Assembly (NCBI GenBank): GCA_947176285.1
Contig: CAMWQF010000218.1
Location: forward strand, 1 to 5,321
From: an uncultured Porphyromonadaceae bacterium
Lineage (GTDB): Bacteria > Bacteroidota > Bacteroidia > Bacteroidales > Muribaculaceae
Length of the DNA: 5,321 nt
Reading direction: 5' to 3'
This document shows, piece by piece, positions 1-5,321 of this stretch (positions are counted from its first letter, which is position 1; the number at the start of each line of letters is the position of its first letter). A program made the translations under genes and the position numbers. A model generated the notes under the pieces. That model was not told the DNA's origin, made no database searches, and was given only the letters and a program-made list of their open reading frames with translations.

Positions 1-22
1 ATCTATCTTCTTTATGATTTTT

Positions 23-48
23 AAACATTTCAGATTGCAAAAATGTTT
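23..48. repeat. Short inverted repeat, 8-base arms
   Basis: The arms AAACATTT (23-30) and AAATGTTT (41-48) are exact reverse complements separated by 10 bases. Neither strand has a T-run straight after the hairpin (the minus strand continues with A's, the plus strand with CAAACCC), so it is not a standard intrinsic terminator. It could be a protein-binding site or part of the control region of the next gene to the left, which lies outside the window. All-AT arms of this length can also arise by chance. Confidence 0.4.
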
Positions 49-56
49 CAAACCCA

Positions 57-84
57 TTAAATTTTAACATATGTTAAAATTTAA
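57..84. repeat. Perfect 28-base palindrome downstream of sufS
   Basis: The left half, TTAAATTTTAACAT (57-70), is the exact reverse complement of the right half, ATGTTAAAATTTAA (71-84), with no mismatch and no spacer. The symmetry breaks at the next base on each side (A56, C85). It lies 38 bases past the sufS stop codon. As RNA it would fold into a long stem made almost only of A-U pairs, so it could help end suf transcription, in either direction, but no U-run follows it. As DNA it has the form of a site for a dimeric regulator. A smaller inverted repeat, CAATAT-CA-ATATTG, lies between it and sufS at 102-115. The symmetry is seen directly; the function is not known. Confidence 0.75.
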
Positions 85-122
85 CCACAATAATCAGACA
101 CCAATATCAATATTGCCAAGGG

Positions 123-1346
123 TTAACTAAGTATAGGTATCACCCTATTCAAGGCAGAGATGAATGCATCTACTTCCTCAATAGTATTATAGGCTGCAAA
201 GGAAGCGCGGACCGTACCGGAGATACCCAGTCTATGCATAAGCGGCTGAGCACAATGATGCCCTGTGCGCACTTCCACTCCCAGTTTGTCAAGAAGCATC
301 CCCATGTCATAATGATGAATGTCGCCTACAAGAAAGGAAATCACAGCACTCTTATTCGGGGCGTTCCCAAATATCCTGATTCCGGGAATATTCCTCATCT
401 TATCCTCAGCATATTCCAGCAAATCATGCTCGTGGGCTGCAATATTTTCTATTCCAATTTCCTCTATAAAGTCTAGAGCCTTAGGAAATGCACCAATTCC
501 GACAAAATCAGGAGTTCCTGCCTCAAATTTATAAGGGAGTTCGGCAAAAGTGGTTCCATCAAAACTTACATGCGCTATCATCTCTCCGCCGCCTTGATAA
601 GGAGGCATACGAAGCAAATGCTCTTTCTTTCCATATAACACTCCTATACCTGTGGGTCCGTACATCTTATGGGAGGAAAAGACATAGAAGTCACAATCAA
701 GGTCGCTGACATTCACTCTCATATGAGGCACTGCTTGTGCTCCATCTACAAGCACCGGCACTCCTTTGCTATGAGCATAATCTATCATATCCTTTACGGG
801 ATTGACAGTGCCAAGAACATTGGAGACATGGCAAAACGATGCCATGCATGTATGCTCATTGAAAAACGACCGATACTGGTCAAGAAGGAGTTCTCCCCTG
901 TCGTTTATATCTACAACCTTAATTTTCAGATCAGGACGACGGCTTTGGAGCAATTGCCAGGGAACTATATTGGCATGATGCTCCATAACCGTAAGAATAA
1001 TCTCTCCATTTTCCGGAAATAAAGATCCAAATGAAGAAGCTACGAGATTGATTCCTTCAGTAGTGCCTCGAGTAAAGATAACCTCTTCTTCAGAAGATGC
1101 TCCGATATAATCTCGGACACGTCGTCTGCATTCCTCTTGAAGTTCGGTAGCCTCCTGAGATAGAGTATGCACTCCGCGATGCACGTTAGCTTTCTTATCA
1201 AAATAGCCGGAAACTACCGCATCCACCACGCTCCGAGGAGTCTGAGATGTGGCTGTGTTGTCAAGATATATCAGAGGTTTTCCTCCAATCGACCTCGAAA
1301 GTATAGGAAACTTCCCACGTATTTCCTCAATATTATAATTAATCAT
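123..1346 (-). CDS. sufS: Cysteine desulfurase SufS
   Basis: This PLP-dependent enzyme of the class V aminotransferase fold converts L-cysteine to L-alanine and holds the sulfur as a persulfide for cytoplasmic Fe-S cluster assembly. With the start chosen here it is 407 residues, against 406 in E. coli SufS. The PLP-binding lysine is K227 (SSHKMYGPTG), the cofactor-stacking histidine is H124 (EHHANIVPW), D201 and Q204 lie in DGAQ, the catalytic cysteine is C365 (GHHCAQP), and R380 lies in RASFAAYNT. All are one position beyond their E. coli counterparts. The frame stays open to an ATG at 1373, inside the sufD end, but the ATG at 1346 gives MINYNIEEIRGKFPIL, which matches the usual family N-terminus and starts 4 bases after the sufD stop. 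It is the last gene of the suf run. Its usual sulfur acceptor, SufE or SufU, is not in the window. Confidence 0.95.
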   Translation of the reverse strand: MINYNIEEIRGKFPILSRSIGGKPLIYLDNTATSQTPRSVVDAVVSGYFDKKANVHRGVHTLSQEATELQEECRRRVRDYIGASSEEEVIFTRGTTEGINLVASSFGSLFPENGEIILTVMEHHANIVPWQLLQSRRPDLKIKVVDINDRGELLLDQYRSFFNEHTCMASFCHVSNVLGTVNPVKDMIDYAHSKGVPVLVDGAQAVPHMRVNVSDLDCDFYVFSSHKMYGPTGIGVLYGKKEHLLRMPPYQGGGEMIAHVSFDGTTFAELPYKFEAGTPDFVGIGAFPKALDFIEEIGIENIAAHEHDLLEYAEDKMRNIPGIRIFGNAPNKSAVISFLVGDIHHYDMGMLLDKLGVEVRTGHHCAQPLMHRLGISGTVRASFAAYNTIEEVDAFISALNRVIPILS

Positions 1347-1350
1347 CTGA

Positions 1351-2715
1351 TCATTTATCATTGTGCGCATCATTACACCCTACCGGACATGAGGAGCAGG
1401 CAGTCTGCTCACCCGCAAACCGACGTTCTACCATCAATTTGAGCCTGTCGCGAAGAGGAGGGAGAGAAATCCCATCTATGACATCAGACATGAATGCTTG
1501 CTTCAACATTAGTCGAGCCTGCTCTTCTGATATGCCACGCGTCATCATATAAAACAATTGCTTCTCATCGAGTTGTCCGATTGCTGTGCCGTGAGAACAC
1601 TTCACATCATCGTTATAGATTTCAAGCTGAGGTTTTGAGTGCATCTTCGCGCTGTCAGAGCCTACCAAGTTGCGGTTTGATTGATATGCCTCCGTCTTCA
1701 CAGCACCTTCTGCCACATATATCAGTCCGGCAAATGAGCCAACTGCATCATCATCCACAACATACTTAAACAACTCATCGGTATTACATTCCGGCACATC
1801 ATGAGATATCCTTGAATATGTGTCTAGCTTGCGGGATTCATCTTCAATTCCCATCCCGAGCATGCGCAGACGAGCATGTCTGCCTGCAAATCGGGTGTGA
1901 AATTCATTTCGTGTAATGCCGTTATATAAAGTCATCGAGTCGAGCAGCACCTCAGAGTCTGCATCCTGTCTCATCCATAGCGAAGAGAGTCTTGCAGTGC
2001 GATGAGTGCTTTCTTCGAGATCATACAAGTCAAGACGGCTTCTTTCTCGAGCCACTATCTCTACTACTTGCACAGAGCAAAAATCTATCTTCGGAGCCTG
2101 AGTATGGTCGCAGACAAGCACTTTCGCTTCAGAATCTTCTTCCATCACAATCAAAATCCTTCTGGATGCAAGCAGAGGAGCATTATTGTTAAATATATTC
2201 ACCAATTGGATGGTAGGTTCAACCTTAACTCCCTTTTTGACATGGATCACTACACCATCTTGACAAAACAATGTGTTGAGCGCAACTATAGGATTTGAGA
2301 TATCGGCTATTTTTCCGTAATATTCTTCTATAAATCCGGGATTATTACGCGCATAAGATGCCAAAGATGAAATCTCTACACCATTAGGCAACATATCACG
2401 GCATCCGGCAGTCTCAGCAAAAGCATCGTTGACTACGAGAAACAATGATGTGGAAAGCATCGGAACGTCACATCGGAATGTCTCCGAAGGATTCACATTA
2501 ATACGGACTCTTCCGATATTAATGCCATAATCAGGAGAAAGAATTTTCTCAATGTCTGTGTGCTGATAGTTTTCGTCCTTGAGTGTGGGGAATCCATGCT
2601 TCTCAAGAGAAGTCGCAGCCCATGGACGAAGTCGGTTGAGCGCCTCCGGAGCATTTGAATCCACCAGAGAATGATGCTCTTTCCAAAGACTTAAATATTG
2701 ATCTACGGCTGCCAT
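1351..2715 (-). CDS. sufD: Fe-S cluster assembly protein SufD
   Basis: SufD is the non-catalytic partner of SufB in the cytoplasmic SufBC2D scaffold, where clusters form before transfer to target proteins. The 454-residue protein has the N-terminal helical motif GFPTLKDENYQHTDIEKIL (41-59), a long beta-helix core (about 150-375), and the C-terminal family signature KPQLEIYNDDVKCSHGTAIG (361-380). That signature carries C373 and H375, next to the region where E. coli SufD has its functional H360. The helical end (382-433) is the SufC-binding part in the family. The odd part is a short tail with three cysteines, C440, C443 and C447 (CSSCPVGC), which the E. coli protein lacks to my knowledge. 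The ATG at 2715 is 3 bases after the sufC stop and has a good Shine-Dalgarno sequence inside the sufC end. SufD and SufB are homologous, but the length and the N-terminal helical motif favour SufD. Confidence 0.93.
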   Translation of the reverse strand: MAAVDQYLSLWKEHHSLVDSNAPEALNRLRPWAATSLEKHGFPTLKDENYQHTDIEKILSPDYGINIGRVRINVNPSETFRCDVPMLSTSLFLVVNDAFAETAGCRDMLPNGVEISSLASYARNNPGFIEEYYGKIADISNPIVALNTLFCQDGVVIHVKKGVKVEPTIQLVNIFNNNAPLLASRRILIVMEEDSEAKVLVCDHTQAPKIDFCSVQVVEIVARERSRLDLYDLEESTHRTARLSSLWMRQDADSEVLLDSMTLYNGITRNEFHTRFAGRHARLRMLGMGIEDESRKLDTYSRISHDVPECNTDELFKYVVDDDAVGSFAGLIYVAEGAVKTEAYQSNRNLVGSDSAKMHSKPQLEIYNDDVKCSHGTAIGQLDEKQLFYMMTRGISEEQARLMLKQAFMSDVIDGISLPPLRDRLKLMVERRFAGEQTACSSCPVGCNDAHNDK

Positions 2716-2718
2716 CTC

Positions 2719-3495
2719 TTACGCCTCCCCTTTTATTGCATCCTGACTGTCGATATCTGCCTTAATCCAATCATATCCCTTTTCTTCAATTTCAAGGGCA
2801 AGTTCCGGGCCACCTGTATATACAATGCGCCCTTTATAAAGCACATGTATCACGTCAGGCTTGATATAATCAAGCAGACGCTGATAATGAGTAATTACAA
2901 TGGCTGAATTTTCAGGAGTCCGAAGTTTATTCACACCTTCCGCTACAATACGGAGAGCATCAACATCAAGGCCTGAGTCTGTCTCGTCAAGAATCGCCAA
3001 TTTCGGTTCAAGAACTGCCATCTGAAATATCTCATTACGTTTTTTTTCTCCACCGGAGAATCCCTCGTTGACACTACGTGATGCCAATTTATTGTCAAGT
3101 TCCACGATAGCACGCTTTTCACGCATGAGTTTGAGGAAATCTGTGGCTCCCATTGGCGACTCACCGAAATATTTTCTTTTCGCATTCACAGCCGCTCTCA
3201 TGAAATTTACCATTGACACACCCGGAATCTCCACCGGGTATTGAAATCCGAGGAATAGCCCTTCATGGCTTCTCACATCAGGAGTCATCTCAAGCAGATC
3301 CTTCCCCATAAAGTTGACTTCTCCAGAAGTAACAGAATAGGCAGGATTCCCTGCAAGCACCATTGAAAGGGTTGATTTTCCGCTGCCATTAGGCCCCATT
3401 ATAGCGTGCACTTCTCCAGGCTTCACTTCAAGGTTGACACCCCGAAGTATTTCCTTGCCATCTATTTCCGCATGAAGATCTTTTACTGATAGCAT
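2719..3495 (-). CDS. sufC: Fe-S cluster assembly ATPase SufC
   Basis: SufC is the ABC-type ATPase of the SUF scaffold; its ATP-driven dimerisation reshapes SufB-SufD so that a cluster can form. It is cytoplasmic and is not a transporter. The 258-residue protein is a single nucleotide-binding domain: Walker A GPNGSGKST (34-42, K40), Q-loop Q85 (LGFQYP), signature FSGGEKKR (146-153), Walker B LAILDETDSGLD with D170 and catalytic E171, and H-loop H203 (ITHYQRLLDY). K40, Q85, K152, E171 and H203 are at the same positions as in E. coli SufC, which also fixes the start (MLSVKDLHAE). The SufC-typical reading ETDSGLD replaces the EPTSGLD common in transporter ATPases. It is the first suf gene in the window, with sufD 3 bases downstream. 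The usual partner gene sufB is not next to it. Confidence 0.96.
   Translation of the reverse strand: MLSVKDLHAEIDGKEILRGVNLEVKPGEVHAIMGPNGSGKSTLSMVLAGNPAYSVTSGEVNFMGKDLLEMTPDVRSHEGLFLGFQYPVEIPGVSMVNFMRAAVNAKRKYFGESPMGATDFLKLMREKRAIVELDNKLASRSVNEGFSGGEKKRNEIFQMAVLEPKLAILDETDSGLDVDALRIVAEGVNKLRTPENSAIVITHYQRLLDYIKPDVIHVLYKGRIVYTGGPELALEIEEKGYDWIKADIDSQDAIKGEA
2724..2728 (-). promoter_or_regulatory. Shine-Dalgarno sequence for sufD
   Basis: On the minus strand GGAGG lies 8 bases before the sufD ATG, inside the last sufC codons (AAA GGG GAG GCG TAA). The match to the 16S rRNA tail and the spacing are both good. Such sites are rarely used in Bacteroidota, and the same bases encode the SufC end (KGEA), so the match may be partly chance. 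It supports the 2715 start and translation of sufD right after sufC. Confidence 0.5.
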
Positions 3496-3586
3496 ATCTT
3501 ATTTATTATTTTTTCAATTTCACAAAAAATTATTTATAAACACTGCATGATTTTTCTATATCTTATCGCGCAGTTCATATATAAAC
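3496..3586 (-). other. AT-rich gap between cvpA and sufC
   Basis: No gene or gene remnant is visible in these 91 bases. The minus strand holds an imperfect hairpin (3542-3574; outer arms ACTGC and GCAGT, then a wobble, a mismatch and three more pairs). A T-rich stretch follows it and ends in six T's 12 bases on, a weak terminator candidate for cvpA. Near 3523-3532 the minus strand reads TAATTTTTTG, a near miss to the Bacteroidota -7 box with two extra T's and no convincing -33 box. It would give a leader of about 25 bases before sufC. Two near-identical stretches, GTTTATATAT and GTTTATAAAT, flank the hairpin. Whether sufC has its own promoter or reads on from cvpA is not settled. Confidence 0.3.
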
Positions 3587-4138
3587 TTAACTAATACTCT
3601 TTGCTTCCCATAATTGCACCCGGAGGATGTAATCCTCAGCCGACATGGACCCTAAGACTTCGGGAGCAAGACGGATCACACCATCTACAAGATTTCCATC
3701 ATCATGCCTTGCACAATGCATCAACGGAGAATCAAAAGGCCTACACATTCCAAGGTCGAAGAGGATAGAGAGAAACATAAGATATTTCAATAATGAAAAC
3801 AATGCACCGGCAAGAGAGTTAACTACTCCTACCCTAATAAATCCTAAAATATAATTTAAGATTCCGGTAAACATCGAAAACAACAGGAGGCACAAACTCC
3901 ATATTATGCCATAAGCCAAGACGGAAACAAAGAAATTCTTGGCTACAGGATGATATAGCTGAGGAAACCACCCGGCAAGCCATGAGGCGAAATCAGGACC
4001 CAGCGCACGCGCCGCCACTACGCCAAACACGAATCCGATTACATCAGACATCTGGCGCAGCAGCCCTGAGTTGAACCCGCGGAACAGTCCGACGAGCGCA
4101 ACGGCAATCACTAATATATGATATATTGCTTCTCCCAT
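3587..4138 (-). CDS. CvpA-family inner-membrane protein
   Basis: This is a small polytopic membrane protein of the CvpA family, named after the E. coli protein needed for colicin V production. Its molecular role is unsettled; the family is linked to envelope stress and membrane transport. The 183-residue protein has four predicted membrane segments, at about 5-19, 32-46, 67-93 and 105-128. It carries the typical early motif GLFRGFNSGLL (17-27) and the fourth-segment motif VVNSLAGALF (105-114). The C-terminal 50 or so residues are soluble and not recognisable. A Bacteroidota -7 box lies just before the ATG. The suf genes follow on the same strand after 91 bases, a gap wide enough that co-transcription is uncertain. 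A direct role in Fe-S assembly would be a guess; no colicin genes are present. Family assignment is fairly sure, function is not. Confidence 0.85.
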   Translation of the reverse strand: MGEAIYHILVIAVALVGLFRGFNSGLLRQMSDVIGFVFGVVAARALGPDFASWLAGWFPQLYHPVAKNFFVSVLAYGIIWSLCLLLFSMFTGILNYILGFIRVGVVNSLAGALFSLLKYLMFLSILFDLGMCRPFDSPLMHCARHDDGNLVDGVIRLAPEVLGSMSAEDYILRVQLWEAKSIS

Positions 4139-4151
4139 AGTTTTCAGACTA

Positions 4152-4159
4152 CAAAATTA
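4152..4159 (-). promoter_or_regulatory. Promoter -7 box for the cvpA gene
   Basis: The minus strand reads TAATTTTG, an exact match to the Bacteroidota -7 consensus TAnnTTTG, 13 bases before the cvpA ATG. At the expected -33 distance (about 4179-4184) there is only a poor match to TTTG. The box overlaps a short inverted repeat, AAAATTA-A-TAATTTT (4153-4167), which could be an operator or just AT-rich chance. Transcription would start near 4147-4149, leaving a leader of about 10 bases. Confidence 0.45.
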
Positions 4160-4199
4160 ATAATTTTTTTGGAATATATTCATTTTTTATGGCTCTCTA

Positions 4200-4231
4200 T
4201 TTGGAAACATTCGGAAATATTACTAATTTTG
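4200..4231 (+). promoter_or_regulatory. Bacteroidota-type promoter for GH25 and porU
   Basis: TTTG at 4200-4203 is followed after 20 bases by TAATTTTG at 4224-4231. Both boxes match the Bacteroidota consensus exactly, and the spacing falls in the usual 19-21 range. The predicted transcription start is near 4234-4238, only a few bases before the ATG at 4240. If used, it rules out translation from the upstream in-frame ATG at 4189 and gives a very short leader. It would probably drive both the lysozyme-like gene and porU. Confidence 0.55.
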
Positions 4232-4239
4232 TAATGAGA

Positions 4240-5010
4240 ATGAAAATACTTTCCGACATTAATACCCGAAAGAACGACATCTTCAGTTTTATCTGCTTCC
4301 TTTTGGCGGGGGCGCTCCTAATCTGGGCTGCCTACGCTGCTTGGATCAATTTCCGCACAACCCCTCCTTACGTAGACAGAGATAAATATCCGGTGTCAGG
4401 CATTGACATATCTTCGCATAATGGGGACATCAACTTTAAAAAAGTAGCGGCAAATGGCATTGACTTCGTGTGGATGAAAGCCACAGAAGGTGTTACTTTT
4501 AAAGACAAAAGTTTCACCAACAACCACAGAAAAGCCGGAGAAGCCGGTCTTGACAGAGGGGCATATCATTTCTTTAGATTCGACAAAGACGGAGTGGAGC
4601 AAGCCATCAACTTCATCGAAACAATAGGCGACCGCACTTTAGAACTTGGTGTGGCTATTGACATCGAATCTTCTGGAAACCCGGAGAACATTGATGTTGA
4701 ATTAATTAAAGAAAGATTGTCATCTATGGTTGACTATCTCAATCTTCGTGGAATAGCCCCAACCCTCTACTGCAATAAGAAAGATTATTACGAGCTGCTT
4801 GCTGATTCTTTCCCGGGAAATTCACTTTGGATTTGTTCATTCTCAGAAGATCCTATCTCTGCTGACTGGACTTTTTGGCAATATAGCCATAAAGGGGATG
4901 TCAAAGGAGTCAAAGGGAACGTAGATTTAAATGTTTTTAAAGGCTCGAAAGCAGATTGGCTACAGTTTATCAACTCGCAACAATATCAAGGGAATAATTT
5001 CGTTATTTAA
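4240..5010 (+). CDS. Membrane-anchored GH25 lysozyme-like protein
   Basis: This is a glycoside hydrolase family 25 protein, an N-acetylmuramidase family that cuts the glycan chain of peptidoglycan. With the start used here it is 256 residues. A charged N-terminus is followed by one hydrophobic segment (about 14-36, IFSFICFLLAGALL onward), probably an uncleaved anchor that places the enzyme in the periplasm. The GH25 domain spans about 50-245 and shows the family's acidic residues: D56 in GIDISSHNG, D141 and E143 in VAIDIES, and D229 in GNVDLNVF. FWQYS (212-216) is also typical. There is no extra wall-binding domain. The frame can be extended to an ATG at 4189, adding 17 residues, but a good promoter lies inside that extension; an ATG at 4234 is a second alternative. 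porU begins 2 bases after the stop, so the two are probably co-transcribed. The enzyme could remodel the wall for growth or for envelope machinery; that role is inferred. Confidence 0.88.
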   Translation: MKILSDINTRKNDIFSFICFLLAGALLIWAAYAAWINFRTTPPYVDRDKYPVSGIDISSHNGDINFKKVAANGIDFVWMKATEGVTFKDKSFTNNHRKAGEAGLDRGAYHFFRFDKDGVEQAINFIETIGDRTLELGVAIDIESSGNPENIDVELIKERLSSMVDYLNLRGIAPTLYCNKKDYYELLADSFPGNSLWICSFSEDPISADWTFWQYSHKGDVKGVKGNVDLNVFKGSKADWLQFINSQQYQGNNFVI

Positions 5011-5012
5011 TA

Positions 5013-5321
5013 GTGAAACGATCTAAAAATACTCATATATGGTCAGTCCGGCACAGGATTGTCTGCATATTTTTTGCGACATTTTTTTCGGCGTTCATTC
5101 TTACAGCAGCATCGCCCGATAAATATGCCGCTTCTTCCATGCTTGCTAAAGGCAAATGGGTGAAAATCGACGTATCTAAACCCGGACTCCAGACCCTGAC
5201 TTCGCAAAATCTAAAGAATTTTGGATTTAGAGATCCTAAATCAGTGTATGTCTACGGATATGGAGGTAGAATGATTTCTGAAATCCTATCTCCTGATATG
5301 CCCGACGACCTACCCAATGTG
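5013..5321 (+). CDS. porU: Type IX secretion sortase PorU, N-terminal part
   Basis: PorU is the outer-membrane sortase of the type IX secretion system: it removes the C-terminal signal of cargo proteins and links them to lipopolysaccharide. Only the first 103 codons are present; the protein continues past the window edge, so the C25 peptidase-like catalytic domain is not visible. The start is GTG at 5013: the frame has a stop at 4995-4997 and the next ATG is at 5136, past the signal peptide. Residues 1-14 are basic, 15-32 hydrophobic (IVCIFFATFFSAFILTAA), with likely cleavage just after. The mature start carries the typical PorU N-terminal pattern: GKWVKIDVSKPGLQTLT (47-63), then KNFGF (68-72), then SVYVYGYGGRMISE (77-90), then PDDLPNV (97-103). 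It lies 2 bases after the GH25 gene with no Shine-Dalgarno sequence, so translation may be coupled. The identity rests on the N-terminal pattern alone. Confidence 0.8.
   Translation, partial: MKRSKNTHIWSVRHRIVCIFFATFFSAFILTAASPDKYAASSMLAKGKWVKIDVSKPGLQTLTSQNLKNFGFRDPKSVYVYGYGGRMISEILSPDMPDDLPNV

Noticed and set aside
23..48. Intrinsic terminator for the suf operon
   Set aside because: The hairpin is AT-only and is followed by A's on the minus strand, not T's; the 28-base palindrome nearer to sufS is a better, though still weak, candidate.
1347..1373. Upstream in-frame ATGs for sufS at 1373, 1370 and 1361, overlapping the sufD end
   Set aside because: The ATG at 1346 gives a protein whose N-terminus and active-site numbering match E. 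coli SufS within one residue; the extra 9 residues match nothing I recognise in the family.
234..2298. Plus-strand open frames opposite sufS and sufD
   Set aside because: They lie antisense to well-conserved genes, show no recognisable domains and have low-complexity or unlikely protein composition.
2719..3495. ABC transporter ATPase
   Set aside because: The ETDSGLD Walker B context, the exact position match to E. coli SufC and the sufD and sufS neighbours identify SufC; no permease gene is present.
3587..4138. Colicin or bacteriocin production locus suggested by the CvpA name
   Set aside because: No toxin, immunity or export gene is nearby; the name is historical and the family is widespread in bacteria without colicins.
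4396..4973. Minus-strand open frames opposite the GH25 gene
   Set aside because: They are antisense to a clear GH25 domain and encode nothing recognisable.

Overview
The window looks like an ordinary chromosomal stretch from a member of the Bacteroidota, most likely the order Bacteroidales. The reasons are: a SUF iron-sulfur cluster operon of the type found in that group; promoter sequences matching the Bacteroidota pattern (TTTG, about 20 bases, TAnnTTTG); AT-rich gaps and few Shine-Dalgarno sequences; and the start of a gene for PorU, the sortase of the type IX secretion system, which is confined to this phylum. I cannot name a genus.

Layout. Bases 1-122 are an AT-rich gap with a perfect 28-base palindrome (57-84) and a smaller inverted repeat (23-48). 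Bases 123-3495, on the minus strand, hold three tightly packed genes read in the order sufC, sufD, sufS (gaps of 3 and 4 bases). A 91-base AT-rich gap follows (3496-3586), then a minus-strand gene for a CvpA-family membrane protein (3587-4138). The divergent spacer after it carries a promoter candidate for each direction. On the plus strand lie a membrane-anchored GH25 lysozyme-like gene (4240-5010) and, two bases later, the first 103 codons of porU (5013 to the window edge), starting with GTG.

How the genes work together. SufS takes sulfur from cysteine; SufC and SufD, with SufB, form the scaffold and ATPase on which Fe-S clusters are built. SufB is not in the window, and the place just upstream of sufC is taken by cvpA. 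This is the main oddity of the region. On the other side, the lysozyme-like protein and PorU both act in the cell envelope and are probably co-transcribed: one would cut peptidoglycan in the periplasm, the other would process type IX cargo at the outer membrane.

Five protein-coding genes are supported (four complete, one cut by the window edge), plus promoter candidates and inverted repeats. I see no RNA genes, mobile elements or CRISPR arrays, and no clear sign of an undescribed system. The observations worth checking are the missing sufB, the cysteine-rich SufD tail, the 28-base palindrome and the start of the lysozyme gene.
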